Shown piece by piece: positions 1-7,567 of a stretch of DNA of 22,779 bases. Position numbers and translations under genes: made by a program. The notes beneath the pieces are model-generated. The model did not search any database. It was given only the letters and a program-made list of their open reading frames with translations, and was not told the origin of the DNA. Source of the DNA: Microcaldota archaeon (GTDB lineage: Archaea > Micrarchaeota > Micrarchaeia > Anstonellales > Anstonellaceae); the NCBI GenBank assembly GCA_021813025.1, contig JAKAME010000015.1, positions 1 to 22,779 on the forward strand, read 5' to 3'. Within the stretch, counting starts at the first letter, position 1. Every line of letters begins with the position of its first letter.

Positions 1-700
1 CTATGAAGTTCAGCTCCGCGTTGTAGGCCTTCACCGCGCGCAGCTGGTCGTCCACCAGCATCTTGATGATGCCCCTAAGCGCGTTGGTGAGGTTGGCTCC
101 CGAGCGCATGGCGGTGATGAGCTGCCACACCGTTTTCTTGAGGTAGCGGCTCTGGCTGCGCAGGGCCATGTTCTCAAGCGCCGTGTTCAGCGAGGTGCCG
201 GAGCGCACGTCGTTCACCACCCTCTTGAACTCGATGGAAACCTGCCCATAGTCCCCGTCAGCCACGTTCGCCATGGCCGCGAAGAGGGGGATTCCGGAGC
301 TTATCTGAATCAGCATGTCGCGCGTGGCGAACAGCAGGCCGTGGTCTATCTTGGCCGCCACCGAATTCGACAGGAGCTTGGGGTAGCGCACGTGCAGCAG
401 GAAGAAGAGCAGCCACACCACCACAAGCGCGATGATGGGCGCGAGCATGGCCAGCGGCCCGTCCATGCCGCGCACCCTCGTCACCACGAGCATGAAAAGG
501 GCGGCCAGCACCGCCCAAATGGCTGCTGATATTCCGGCCGCCAGCGAGTATGCCTCCGGGCTGACGGAAATCTGGGCATTTATGAGGTCGTAGCGCAGGC
601 CGGGGTCGATGCCTGCGAGGCGGTAGGCAATTCCCCTATAGCGCGCGCTCAGCTTCTCCCCCACTGAGAGGGGCACCAGCATGAGGGCTACGCGCACCAT
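1..700 (-). CDS. Type II secretion system F / TadC-family pilus assembly membrane protein (partial, C-terminus off the window)
   Basis: Translating the minus strand from the ATG at 700 gives an open frame of 233 codons to the window edge. It has two strong membrane segments around residues 52-74 and 82-103. A cytoplasmic GspF-like domain follows, with LLFATRDMLIQISSGIPLF, then a stretch typical of T2SF domains (RSGTSLNTALENMA) and a second similar block (MRSGANLTNALRGI). In archaeal pili and archaella this protein is the inner-membrane platform that couples to the motor ATPase. The ATG is preceded by GGTGA at 706-710, a good archaeal Shine-Dalgarno, and lies 9 nt after the ATPase stop, so the two genes form one operon. 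A GTG at 709 is a weaker alternative start. Family placement is confident; the substrate is inferred from the pilin-like genes upstream. Confidence 0.85.
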   Translation of the reverse strand, partial: MVRVALMLVPLSVGEKLSARYRGIAYRLAGIDPGLRYDLINAQISVSPEAYSLAAGISAAIWAVLAALFMLVVTRVRGMDGPLAMLAPIIALVVVWLLFFLLHVRYPKLLSNSVAAKIDHGLLFATRDMLIQISSGIPLFAAMANVADGDYGQVSIEFKRVVNDVRSGTSLNTALENMALRSQSRYLKKTVWQLITAMRSGANLTNALRGIIKMLVDDQLRAVKAYNAELNFI

Positions 701-709
701 CTTCTTCAC

Positions 710-2455
710 CTATCGCGCAGCCGAGCGGGGAAGCTCGGTGTTGCGCCGCGCGATGTCGTATACCTCGTCGGGATTGGCGTAGTAGAGCGAGAAGATGTTG
801 CCCACCGCGTCGAGGTCGGTGATTTTGTTCTTCATCATCCAGGCGAGGATGGTCTGCCGCTTGCGGTTGTCCTCTGCGATTTTGTCCTTGGTCATGCCTG
901 TGTGCAGGTTGAGCTCCTTGTTGAAGCGCGCGGCCTCGCCTATCTTCTCCCAAGTGTCGCTGCGGGGCCTCCAGCGCCAGATGATGTTGGCATCCACGTG
1001 CCCTTCTTCCGTTGCCTCGCTCACCTCGGCGATTTCGAGCGTGCGGCGCAGGTTGCGCCTCCTGTCGCGGAACTGCACCACAAGCAAATGCAGGGTGTCC
1101 AAGTCGGATGCCGGCAGCTCGATTGGGGGGCTGGTCATGCGCCTCAGGGCCTGCGAGGCGGTGTCTGCGTGCAGCGTGGTATACACCGAGTGGCCGGTGT
1201 GCATGGCCTCGAAAGCCACCTCGGCCTCGCGCTGGCGCCTTATTTCCCCCACAAACACCCTGTCGGGGCGCATGCGCAAGCTGGTGACAATGCAGTCCAG
1301 CATGGTGACCTCGCCCTGGCCTTCCGGATTGGGCAGGCGGGTGAGCAGCGGAATCCAGTTCCACTGGTGGCGGGGCAGCATGAGCTCGCGCGTGTCCTCA
1401 ATGGTGATGATGCGCTGGTTGGGAGGCACGAAGGCGGCCAGCGCGTTGAGGGCCGAGGTTTTTCCCGAAGCCGTGCCGCCCACCACCATCATGTTCATCT
1501 CGTAGTGGAAGGCCTGCCAAAGCATTGCGGCCATCTCGAGGTTCATGGTGTGGGCCGGCTCGCTGAGGAGAGTGATGATTGTCCAGGGCACGCGGGCGAA
1601 GCGGCGGATTGTGATTGTGTTTCCGTGCGAGCTGATGGGCGAGAGGGTGGCGCACACGCGGTCTCCCATCTCAAGGCGCGCATCCAGAATGGGGGTGAGG
1701 GTGGTAATCTGCCTGCCCACCCTGCGCGCAATCTGGCTGGAGTAGTTGAAGATGGCGCTCTCGTCAGGCATGAACACGTTGGTCTTGAGCCAGCCGTAGC
1801 GGCGGTGGTAGACCCCAATCGGAGTCTTGGCGTTGTTTACGGCGATTTCCTCCAGCCAATCGTCACGGTTGAGCAGGTCCAGCTCTCCGAGGCCGAACAT
1901 GATGTGGAGCAGCAGGCCTGAGAGCATGTCCGTGGTTTCGGAGCCAAGCTCGTACCTTGTCAGCGCCTTGCGGATGGTGGAATGGAAATTCTCCCTCACC
2001 GCCAGCACTTTCTCCACGTCCGACACGTCGGACTGCTCGGCAGGCACCATCTTGACAAGGCTTTCCTTCACCTGGTCAAGGAAGAGGCGCGTGGCCACGG
2101 ACAGCTCCACAAGCGACACCTTGTAGGTGCGCTCGCGCCCGCTGTCCGAGATTTCCACCGTGGCGGGCACGTTGTCCGCCTTGAAAGTGTATGTGTCAAT
2201 CAGCTTGCCGCGCGCGGATTCGGCCTCCTCGGCAACGTGCTTCGGCTCGGCCGGCAGGCTGGCCAGCACCACCTGAGGCTTCTCCATCACGTTGAGCGGG
2301 TAATCCACCTGCACCACGCCGGCCTGCTCCATCGCGGCGGCCAGCAGCTCGGCAGCAGGGGGGCTCATGTGCAGCTCGACTGCAATCTGGTCCAGGTTGG
2401 GCCGCCTCTTGGCCTGCAGCATCTGGACGAACTGGTCGACCTTGGTGACAAGCAT
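710..2455 (-). CDS. Type II/IV secretion system ATPase (TadA/archaeal pilus motor, VirB11-like)
   Basis: This 581-residue protein is the hexameric motor expected to power pilus assembly at the cytoplasmic face of the membrane. It has a winged-helix-like N-terminus (residues 1-50), an N-terminal domain with LGELDLLNRDDWLEEIAVN, a Walker A motif GGTASGKTS at 326-334, an Asp box (TIEDTRE) near 353, a Walker B region RPDRVFVGEIR at 396-406 with E404 as the likely catalytic Glu, and the His-box TTLHADT with H429. Length and motif order fit archaeal TadA/PilB/FlaI-type ATPases. A box A (CTTTAAAT) centred about 27 nt upstream of the ATG suggests a leaderless transcript of its own, separate from the pilin genes. 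The GspF-like partner follows directly. Archaellum-specific genes (flaF, flaG, flaH) are not seen, so a pilus rather than an archaellum is favoured. Confidence 0.93.
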   Translation of the reverse strand: MLVTKVDQFVQMLQAKRRPNLDQIAVELHMSPPAAELLAAAMEQAGVVQVDYPLNVMEKPQVVLASLPAEPKHVAEEAESARGKLIDTYTFKADNVPATVEISDSGRERTYKVSLVELSVATRLFLDQVKESLVKMVPAEQSDVSDVEKVLAVRENFHSTIRKALTRYELGSETTDMLSGLLLHIMFGLGELDLLNRDDWLEEIAVNNAKTPIGVYHRRYGWLKTNVFMPDESAIFNYSSQIARRVGRQITTLTPILDARLEMGDRVCATLSPISSHGNTITIRRFARVPWTIITLLSEPAHTMNLEMAAMLWQAFHYEMNMMVVGGTASGKTSALNALAAFVPPNQRIITIEDTRELMLPRHQWNWIPLLTRLPNPEGQGEVTMLDCIVTSLRMRPDRVFVGEIRRQREAEVAFEAMHTGHSVYTTLHADTASQALRRMTSPPIELPASDLDTLHLLVVQFRDRRRNLRRTLEIAEVSEATEEGHVDANIIWRWRPRSDTWEKIGEAARFNKELNLHTGMTKDKIAEDNRKRQTILAWMMKNKITDLDAVGNIFSLYYANPDEVYDIARRNTELPRSAAR

Positions 2456-2477
2456 TGCGCCTGCAACACAGGCGAGG

Positions 2478-2485
2478 ATTTAAAG
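2478..2485 (-). promoter_or_regulatory. Box A (TATA) promoter of the secretion ATPase gene
   Basis: On the minus strand this reads CTTTAAAT. Its centre is about 27 nt before the ATG at 2455, which places transcription start at or next to the start codon (leaderless). No convincing Shine-Dalgarno precedes that ATG. Confidence 0.6.
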
Positions 2486-2582
2486 GTTGCTGGGGGGCTT
2501 GGCGGCGGGCAAACCAGCGGGGCCAAAAGCGGCCGATGCCGCGCCAGCGCAGGGCCGCGAAGCCGCCGCCCGCCCTATTTTT

Positions 2583-3527
2583 TCATCCCCTTGCCAGCAC
2601 CAGCCATCCGCTGTAATTCGCGGTTCCATAGGCAATGGTGGCGTTGATTGGCATCCACAGCTCCTCCTCCCCGCCGCTGTCGTTGAGGGCCGCGCCCATC
2701 TTCCAGCTGCAGCGCGTCCAGTTCTTGCTCACGCCCGGATAGGTGCTGTTGAACTCGTCCCAGACAACGAATCTGCTGGTCAGGCCGCGCCAGTCCGCGT
2801 GGAGGGTCTGCATCCAGTTGACGCTCGCATCAAAGTACCGGGCGGAGAAGTTCTGGTCGTCGGCAGGCGCGAAGCTGACGCTGACATCGGTGCTGTTGTT
2901 GTAGCTTCCGCTGGTCGAGAAATGCACCGTGCGCACCGTGCCCCTTCCGGGCGGCACGGTGTCCGAATAGTCCACGCGGGCGGCCTCCTGCGGCGAGACG
3001 CAGGACAGGGAGAGCGTCAGGGCGCTGAGGTTGGTGTTGTTGTAGGAGGCGAGGCCGAGCAGCGCCTTGTCCACGCCCGGCTCGGAATTGTCCTGCGCGT
3101 ATGTGATGCCGCTCGTGGTCTGCAGCAGCAGCCCGTTCTCCTGCGGTTCGCTGGCATTGTAATCCAGGGCGGCGTGCGTCATGGCGCTCCAATTCGACTC
3201 CAGCCAGGCCCCGAACTCCCCCATGCGCGCCCGCTCGCCGCTGGCATTGGCAAGCGGAAAGCCGTCGTCAGAAACATTGAGCCAGAGCGAGGTGGAATTC
3301 CGGCCCAGGGTGGCGTTGATGCCCAGCTGCTGCAGGCTCGCCCACCTCAGCTCCGCGAGGCGGCCGTTGAGCACCTCCATGTCGCTCTCTGTTTCAACCG
3401 TCTGCGCGCGCCGGTCGGCCGCCTCCAGCCAGAAGGCGGCAAGCGCCAGCAGCACTGCCAGCATGAGGAATAGCGATACAGAATAGACCATGCCGGCCCG
3501 TCTGGGGATTTTTGTTTTCAACTTCAT
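2583..3527 (-). CDS. Pilin-like surface protein with N-terminal membrane helix, sequon-rich ectodomain
   Basis: This 314-residue protein is not assigned to a named family. Its N-terminus is basic (KTKIPRRAG) and is followed at once by one hydrophobic helix (about residues 13-34, MVYSVSLFLMLAVLLALAAF). That is the layout of a class III (type IV pilin-like) signal peptide, though the usual Glu at +5 is absent. The rest is an extracellular-looking domain rich in Asn-X-Ser/Thr sequons (NAT, NST, NVS, NAS, NWS, NNT, NNS, NFS, NWT, NYS). It starts 3 nt after the preceding gene's stop, and GGATGA across that stop can serve as ribosome binding site, so it is the fourth gene of the pilin operon. A minor pilin, tip protein or adhesin is the best inference. 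It could also be a plain signal-anchored surface protein. Confidence 0.72.
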   Translation of the reverse strand: MKLKTKIPRRAGMVYSVSLFLMLAVLLALAAFWLEAADRRAQTVETESDMEVLNGRLAELRWASLQQLGINATLGRNSTSLWLNVSDDGFPLANASGERARMGEFGAWLESNWSAMTHAALDYNASEPQENGLLLQTTSGITYAQDNSEPGVDKALLGLASYNNTNLSALTLSLSCVSPQEAARVDYSDTVPPGRGTVRTVHFSTSGSYNNSTDVSVSFAPADDQNFSARYFDASVNWMQTLHADWRGLTSRFVVWDEFNSTYPGVSKNWTRCSWKMGAALNDSGGEEELWMPINATIAYGTANYSGWLVLARG

Positions 3528-3530
3528 TTT

Positions 3531-4013
3531 TCATCCCCCTCTCGGATAGGCCCGCACGCGCACCCAGTACGGGATGCTGTATGAGCCGTTGGCCCGCCAC
3601 ACCAGCGGCCCCCATCTCTGCTCGACTGGAGTGTCGGCAGCAAGCCCGCAGCCCGGGCGCACGTAGGCCCAGCGCAGCGAAGCCGCCTGCGTGGTGTTCC
3701 GATAAAGCTCGGCCTGCGCGCACAGGGCAGGGGGCAGGCCATCGACCAGCGCGCGCGCAGCAGAATCATTCGCCGGATTGCCTGCAGGCCCGAGCCATGC
3801 GCCAGTTTCCGCGCCCGCCTGCAGCAGGTCCTGCGCGTAATCCTCCAGAATGGGGCTGGGGGAGGGGCGGATGGGCTGTAGCAGGGTGCCGGCAAGGAGG
3901 AGAATGCCGAACAGCAGCAGGGCTGCCAGAAGCGCTTCAACAGAGAGAACTACTCCTCGCACAAAGCGCCCGCCCGAGCCAGCCTCTCTGTCCCCCTCTC
4001 TGCCGGCGCTCAT
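3531..4013 (-). CDS. Minor pilin-like protein with one N-terminal membrane helix
   Basis: The start at 4013 gives 160 residues. It is chosen because its ATG overlaps the upstream gene's TGA (ATGA), a sign of translational coupling; the same frame is open further upstream but that part lies inside the previous gene. The N-terminus is hydrophilic and basic up to RFVRG. A hydrophobic helix follows (about residues 21-43, VVLSVEALLAALLLFGILLL) with a Glu near its start, which resembles the cleavage region of a class III prepilin. The remaining ~115 residues form a small outside domain with a few sequons (NDS, NTT, NGS) and two or three cysteines. Function is inferred from position in the pilus locus; no family is recognised. 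Confidence 0.7.
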   Translation of the reverse strand: MSAGREGDREAGSGGRFVRGVVLSVEALLAALLLFGILLLAGTLLQPIRPSPSPILEDYAQDLLQAGAETGAWLGPAGNPANDSAARALVDGLPPALCAQAELYRNTTQAASLRWAYVRPGCGLAADTPVEQRWGPLVWRANGSYSIPYWVRVRAYPRGG

Positions 4014-4552
4014 GTTTCGTTCCTCCACAGGCTCAGGCGCACCAGCACGGCGCGGCCCTCGTAGACCGCCAGCCGCTGGCCTGATGCCATCACGGAAGCG
4101 CCCGCTCCCGGCGCCTCGCCCATCGAGTATATCTGGGTGCCGTTCAGCTCGCGCACGCTGGCCTGCGCGCGGTAGGGCAAAACGCCCATCTTCGAGCGCG
4201 TGGCATTGTATTGCGAAGCGGAGCTGAGCCATTGCGCAATCGCCCCGGTCTTGAGCGCGTCCAGCCGCCCGGGCGACGACGCCGCTCCCAGCGCGAGGAT
4301 TCCGCTCTCGTTGGGCGTCTGGTTCAGCACGGCCCAGTCGTAGGGGTGGCCCGGCGAGCGGGTGAGCGCATCAAGGCCCCGGCGCAGGGCGTCCTGCGCA
4401 TTGGCCGAATCCCGCCACTCGCCGAGGCGCTCCACCTGCCTGTTCCACGCCTCATAGGCTATGACCAGCAGCATGAGAAAGACCGCCATCGAGATGATGA
4501 GGTCGCTGATGACGATTTGTCCTCGCCTGCGGGCAGGGCGGGTCTTGTTCAT
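4010..4552 (-). CDS. Prepilin-like protein (class III-type N-terminus)
   Basis: This is a 180-residue protein. The N-terminus MNKTRPARRRG followed by QIVISDLIISMAVFLMLLV matches a class III signal peptide: a basic leader, Gly before the cleavage site, Gln at +1, an acidic residue at +6, then a hydrophobic helix that forms the pilus core. The mature domain is about 150 residues with sequons NQT, NES, NAT and NGT. Its start overlaps the end of the canonical pilin gene by 4 nt, and its stop overlaps the next start by 4 nt, so three successive genes are translationally coupled. This points to subunits made in fixed ratio for one filament. A minor pilin or initiation subunit is likely; the exact role is unknown. 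Confidence 0.72.
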   Translation of the reverse strand: MNKTRPARRRGQIVISDLIISMAVFLMLLVIAYEAWNRQVERLGEWRDSANAQDALRRGLDALTRSPGHPYDWAVLNQTPNESGILALGAASSPGRLDALKTGAIAQWLSSASQYNATRSKMGVLPYRAQASVRELNGTQIYSMGEAPGAGASVMASGQRLAVYEGRAVLVRLSLWRNET

Positions 4553-4947
4553 GAGCCCAAGCCCTCCACATGCTCTCCGCCCGAGTCATAGTATATGCGC
4601 ACGCTCTGGTTCGCGCTGATGTTCGCGCCGCTCGCCAGCACGGCCAGATGGCGCAAAAAGGCGGCTGTCGGCCTGTCCGCGCCCAGAACGGCGATGTCGC
4701 TGGCATTGAGCATCAGTCTTTGCGGGGGCGAGGTGTAGAGGCGCACGGCGGCCTGCGCGCCGGGGCCGGCCTCGCTGACAGCTTCCAGCGCGCGCCCAAG
4801 CTGCGCCGCAGCGCGCTCGCCCTCCATCTGCGCCTGCATGAGGCCGAGGCGCGCGTTCATGCTGGCCGACACTTCATAGAGCGCGGCCAGCGTGAGCAGC
4901 AGCCCAATCATGGCCAGTATGTATTCGGTGCTGGATTGGCCCCGCAT
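4549..4947 (-). CDS. Class III signal peptide-containing pilin
   Basis: The start at 4947 gives 132 residues beginning MRGQSSTEYILAMIGLLLTL. This is the textbook archaeal class III prepilin: very short leader ending RG, cleavage before QSSTE, Glu at +5, then a hydrophobic helix. An archaeal prepilin peptidase (FlaK/PibD/EppA) would remove the leader. The frame is open further upstream, but no start there makes a sensible N-terminus, and a box A (TTTAAA) lies 26 nt before this ATG, consistent with a leaderless mRNA. The globular part has sequons NAS, NIS and NQS. As first gene of the operon with the clearest pilin signature it is the likely major subunit of the filament built by the downstream ATPase and membrane protein. 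Confidence 0.87.
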   Translation of the reverse strand: MRGQSSTEYILAMIGLLLTLAALYEVSASMNARLGLMQAQMEGERAAAQLGRALEAVSEAGPGAQAAVRLYTSPPQRLMLNASDIAVLGADRPTAAFLRHLAVLASGANISANQSVRIYYDSGGEHVEGLGS

Positions 4948-4969
4948 GCCCCCGTCATCGATGGCAATC

Positions 4970-4976
4970 TTTAAAT
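4970..4976. promoter_or_regulatory. Palindromic box A possibly shared by divergent pilin and DHH genes
   Basis: The element reads TTTAAAT on the plus strand and ATTTAAA on the minus strand; its TTTAAA core is its own reverse complement. Its centre is 26 nt from the pilin ATG (4947) on one side and 30 nt from the DHH-gene ATG (5003) on the other. No other AT-rich element lies in the 55-nt gap, so it is the only visible candidate TATA box for both genes. Confidence 0.55.
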
Positions 4977-5002
4977 GCCGCCCCTGCACAAGGGCGGTTT
5001 GG

Positions 5003-6106
5003 ATGAAACCCAAAAAAAGAAAAGCCAGAAAGAGCCCGCGCCCGCGCGCCCGCGCCAAAAAGAGGCTCGGAGCCCGCCCTCCCCGCCCCAAAAAGAAGGC
5101 TGGCGCGTCGCGGATAAGGCCCGGCGCATCCCGCGTGCCAGTCACTCTTTCCTATTCTCCCCCCCACCCGGTTCTCTCCGCCCTGCGCCGCCTTCGCGGC
5201 CATAGGGTGATAATCACCGCGCATTCGCTCGCAGACACGGATGCGGTCGCCTCCTCTGCCGCTCTGGCCGAGTGGCTGGGCCCGCGCGCCGTGCATGCGC
5301 TTGCAGACAGGGCGAATTCCGAGGCCCGCCGCCTTCTCCCGGACGAGCTTCATGCCGCGCTTCCGTTTTCGCAGGCGCGCGGGCGCTGGCCTTCCGCACC
5401 CATCTTGCTGCTTGATGCAAACGACCCCGCGCTGCTCCCCCACCTTTCCGGCGAGCGGATAGAGCTCATCATAGACCACCACGCCATCAGCGCGGACTCC
5501 GTGCGCGCGCGAGCGGAATGGGTGGAGCCGCGCGCAGCCTCGTGCAGCGAACTGGTGGCCTCCATCATCGGCCCCGCGCATCCTCAGGCAGCCCGCGCGC
5601 TCGCGCTGGGAATCCTGTCTGATTCTGCCCAGCTTCTGCGCGCCGAGCCTCCCACCCTGCGCGCGCTTGCCTCTCTTCTGGAGCATTGCGACTGCACCCA
5701 TGAGCAGCTGCTGGAGCAATTGCGCCAGCCGGCGAAGCCGGAGAGCCGCGCAGCCGTGCTGGAAGGCCTGCGCCAATCCGCATGGAGGCTGGAGGGAGGA
5801 TGGCTACTGGCCTCCTCTTCAGTTTCCTCGCACGAATCCCACGTGGCAGATGCGCTCATCTCCGCGGGCGCCGATGCAGCATTCGTGGGCAGCGCCGATG
5901 CAAACGGGGCGCGCCTCTCCGCCCGCCTGCGCCCGCGCCTCGCCTCGCGCACGGATTTGCCCGGGCTGATGCGCGAGGTCGGCCGCTTTCTGGGGGGCAT
6001 GGGAGGCGGGCATCCTGCCGCCGCAGGCGCGCGCGGGCCGAAAGGAGAGCGGCTGGGTGACGCGCTCATACTCGCGCAGCGGCTGCTGATGCAAAACAAG
6101 TTTTGA
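5003..6106 (+). CDS. DHH/DHHA1-family phosphoesterase (RecJ/NrnA-like)
   Basis: The protein has 367 residues from the ATG at 5003. The motifs of DHH phosphoesterases are in order: HSLADTD (H74, D78, D80, motif I), LLLDANDP (motif II), IIDHH (D158-H160), LGILSD (D207) and the C-terminal DHHA1 glycine motif GGMGGGHPAAAG near residue 331. Such enzymes use two Mn2+ ions to hydrolyse phosphodiesters of nanoRNA, single-stranded DNA, pAp or cyclic dinucleotides; the exact substrate cannot be read from sequence. The first ~45 residues are an unusual Lys/Arg/Pro-rich tail outside the fold, perhaps for nucleic-acid contact. The start was chosen because a box A lies 30 nt upstream; a GTG just before VPVTLSYSPP (about codon 45) would remove the tail. 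The gene is divergent from the pilus operon, and no functional link is evident. Confidence 0.88.
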   Translation: MKPKKRKARKSPRPRARAKKRLGARPPRPKKKAGASRIRPGASRVPVTLSYSPPHPVLSALRRLRGHRVIITAHSLADTDAVASSAALAEWLGPRAVHALADRANSEARRLLPDELHAALPFSQARGRWPSAPILLLDANDPALLPHLSGERIELIIDHHAISADSVRARAEWVEPRAASCSELVASIIGPAHPQAARALALGILSDSAQLLRAEPPTLRALASLLEHCDCTHEQLLEQLRQPAKPESRAAVLEGLRQSAWRLEGGWLLASSSVSSHESHVADALISAGADAAFVGSADANGARLSARLRPRLASRTDLPGLMREVGRFLGGMGGGHPAAAGARGPKGERLGDALILAQRLLMQNKF

Positions 6107-6131
6107 GAAAAGCTCCGATGGCCCATAGCTA

Positions 6132-6137
6132 TTTATA
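6132..6137 (+). promoter_or_regulatory. Box A promoter of the TPR-protein gene
   Basis: TTTATA is centred about 32 nt before the TTG at 6166 and 35 nt before the GTG at 6169, so transcription would start near 6160. Those two codons are the possible starts, each with a leader of only a few nucleotides. Confidence 0.5.
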
Positions 6138-6165
6138 GGCAAAAAGCAGAGTAGTAGTTTGTGGT

Positions 6166-7107
6166 TTGGTGAGAATTCGGGACTCTATTCGCATTTATCG
6201 GCGCAACGCCGAGCAACGCCCAACTCCCATTCGAGACTGGCTTAAACAGACGGCTGAGCGCATAGCACCGAAATCGCCGTTTCTCCGACCCTGCTTGGTC
6301 GATGTCCCCTCTTTCCCTAATGCCCGGAAACAGGATGCGTCCAAACTTGCAAAGGCTTGGAAGACGCGAGATAAGCTCAACAAATTACTGTATGATACGA
6401 TGCGGATGGGAGGGCAGGATGGTTGGTGGCCACTCAACGACCCGCCAATCGGGTCGAGGGCGCCTCGTCAGCCACCTACCTATACATCATCTTCTCAGCA
6501 TACTAGTTCGTCAGGCAGCGGGGGTGGAGGCGGCGTAGTTGGATTCATTGTAGTTGCGGCTTTGACCATAGGCATTCTCATAAAAATTTCCGGACCATCC
6601 GACTCTGACAAAATCAGCCCTGCGCCCAGCGCCGAACAAATGGCTACCTCTGATGCATATCTCAATAGTGGGGACGCTAAGTTTCGTCTTGGCCAGGATG
6701 CAGCCGGCATGGCGGACTATAATCGCGCCATCGAGACGAGTCCACGTTATGCAGTGGCATATTTCAAGCGCGGGGTTGTGGAGGCAGGTGTTGGCCGGTA
6801 CGGAGATGCCTTCGAGGACTTTGAAAAAGCCATCAAGCTGAACCCAAATTATGCCGAGGCATATTTCTGTCTTGGGAATGCGAGAATCGGTGCTCACCAG
6901 AATAGAGAGGCCATCTTTGACTTTGACCGGGCCATCGAGTTGAACCCAAATTATGCCGAGGCATACGCAGGTCGCGGGGCCGCGAAATTCTATCTTGGTC
7001 AGTATGCAGACGCCATCCCAGACCTTGACAGGGCTATCCAACTGGACCCCAATAATAGTTATGCGGGTTACTTTCGAGGAATGGTGCAAAAAGCGATTGG
7101 ACTGTAA
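6166..7107 (+). CDS. Membrane-anchored tetratricopeptide repeat protein
   Basis: The protein has 313 residues if the TTG at 6166 is used; GTG at 6169 is nearly equivalent. Layout: a basic cytoplasmic region with helical stretches (1-100), a Ser/Gly-rich linker (105-123), one membrane helix (about 124-142, VVGFIVVAALTIGILIKISG), and four TPR units of 34 residues (about 162-195, 196-229, 230-263, 264-297) with the typical signature ending KAIKLNPNYAEAY / RAIELNPNYAEAY. TPRs bind proteins, so this is a scaffold with one domain on each side of the membrane; the partner is unknown. TPR2/3 and TPR3/4 junctions share near-identical DNA, which points to recent internal duplication. Codons use many more A/T third positions than the flanking genes, suggesting the gene was acquired by transfer. 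Confidence 0.82.
   Translation: MVRIRDSIRIYRRNAEQRPTPIRDWLKQTAERIAPKSPFLRPCLVDVPSFPNARKQDASKLAKAWKTRDKLNKLLYDTMRMGGQDGWWPLNDPPIGSRAPRQPPTYTSSSQHTSSSGSGGGGGVVGFIVVAALTIGILIKISGPSDSDKISPAPSAEQMATSDAYLNSGDAKFRLGQDAAGMADYNRAIETSPRYAVAYFKRGVVEAGVGRYGDAFEDFEKAIKLNPNYAEAYFCLGNARIGAHQNREAIFDFDRAIELNPNYAEAYAGRGAAKFYLGQYADAIPDLDRAIQLDPNNSYAGYFRGMVQKAIGL
6841..6967 (+). repeat. Direct DNA repeat within TPR units
   Basis: The run encoding NPNYAEAY (beginning aacccaaattatgccgaggc) occurs at 6841 and again near 6944, about one 34-codon TPR period apart. Identity at the DNA level over more than 20 nt, not just at the protein level, indicates recent duplication of one repeat. Confidence 0.7.
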
Positions 7108-7125
7108 GAAGAGGCAAGCGTCTCA

Positions 7126-7476
7126 TCAGTAGCTGCTTGGGGGCCTGTAATCCTGCGCCGAATTCATTGACCATGCGGCGAAATCGCGCCTAGAGTCCAA
7201 ATCAAGCTGCGAGGGCATGGGCGCCGGAGCTTCCGGCTGCCTGCGCTTGGAGGGCGCGCGGGCTTTCTTTTCCCGCCACACCGCCCGCGCCACGTCGATG
7301 TCCTGCACATAGGAGATTTCGCGCAGCTGGATGAAAATCAGCAGGCCCATTCCCGCCATGAGGCGGCTGCCGACGTCGGCATTGACCAGCATCACCATGA
7401 AGCAGAATCCGAGGCCGAAAAGATAGAGCCAGCGCTTAAGCATCCACGGCCCGAGGTCCGGAGTCTGGAGCTTCAT
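7126..7476 (-). CDS. Small membrane protein, two predicted helices
   Basis: The start at 7476 gives 116 residues (MKLQTPDLGP); GGTG about 7 nt upstream supports it over the longer frame that opens at a TTG at 7515. There are two adjacent hydrophobic segments at about residues 17-33 (YLFGLGFCFMVMLVNA) and 37-50, followed by a cytoplasmic tail that is basic and proline-rich (KKARAPSKRRQPEAPAPMP). No family is recognised. It converges with the TPR gene, with only 18 nt between their stops. High GC codon use matches the rest of the window, unlike its TPR neighbour, so it probably belongs to the resident chromosome. Confidence 0.6.
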   Translation of the reverse strand: MKLQTPDLGPWMLKRWLYLFGLGFCFMVMLVNADVGSRLMAGMGLLIFIQLREISYVQDIDVARAVWREKKARAPSKRRQPEAPAPMPSQLDLDSRRDFAAWSMNSAQDYRPPSSY

Positions 7477-7567
7477 GCGCGCACCTTTGTTTTCCAAGCA
7501 TGGCTGGGGTCGCAATCGCTCTAGCGTCCTGCCTATCCAGTCTATGCTTGGCTGATTGTCAAAATGG

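Noticed and set aside
2487..3473. Long plus-strand frame (328 residues) opposite the pilin-like gene
   Set aside because: Antisense to a gene with a clear signal and operon context. Its residues are dominated by Ala, Gly, Arg and Val, as expected for a shadow frame in GC-rich DNA.
3531..4232. Longer version (233 residues) of the minor pilin-like gene
   Set aside because: The extra N-terminal part lies inside the upstream gene; the ATGA-coupled start at 4013 gives a proper membrane-anchored protein.
710..4947. Archaellum (fla/arl) operon
   Set aside because: Motor ATPase and platform protein are shared families, but no archaellin series and no flaF/G/H-type genes are seen, so a pilus-type system fits better.
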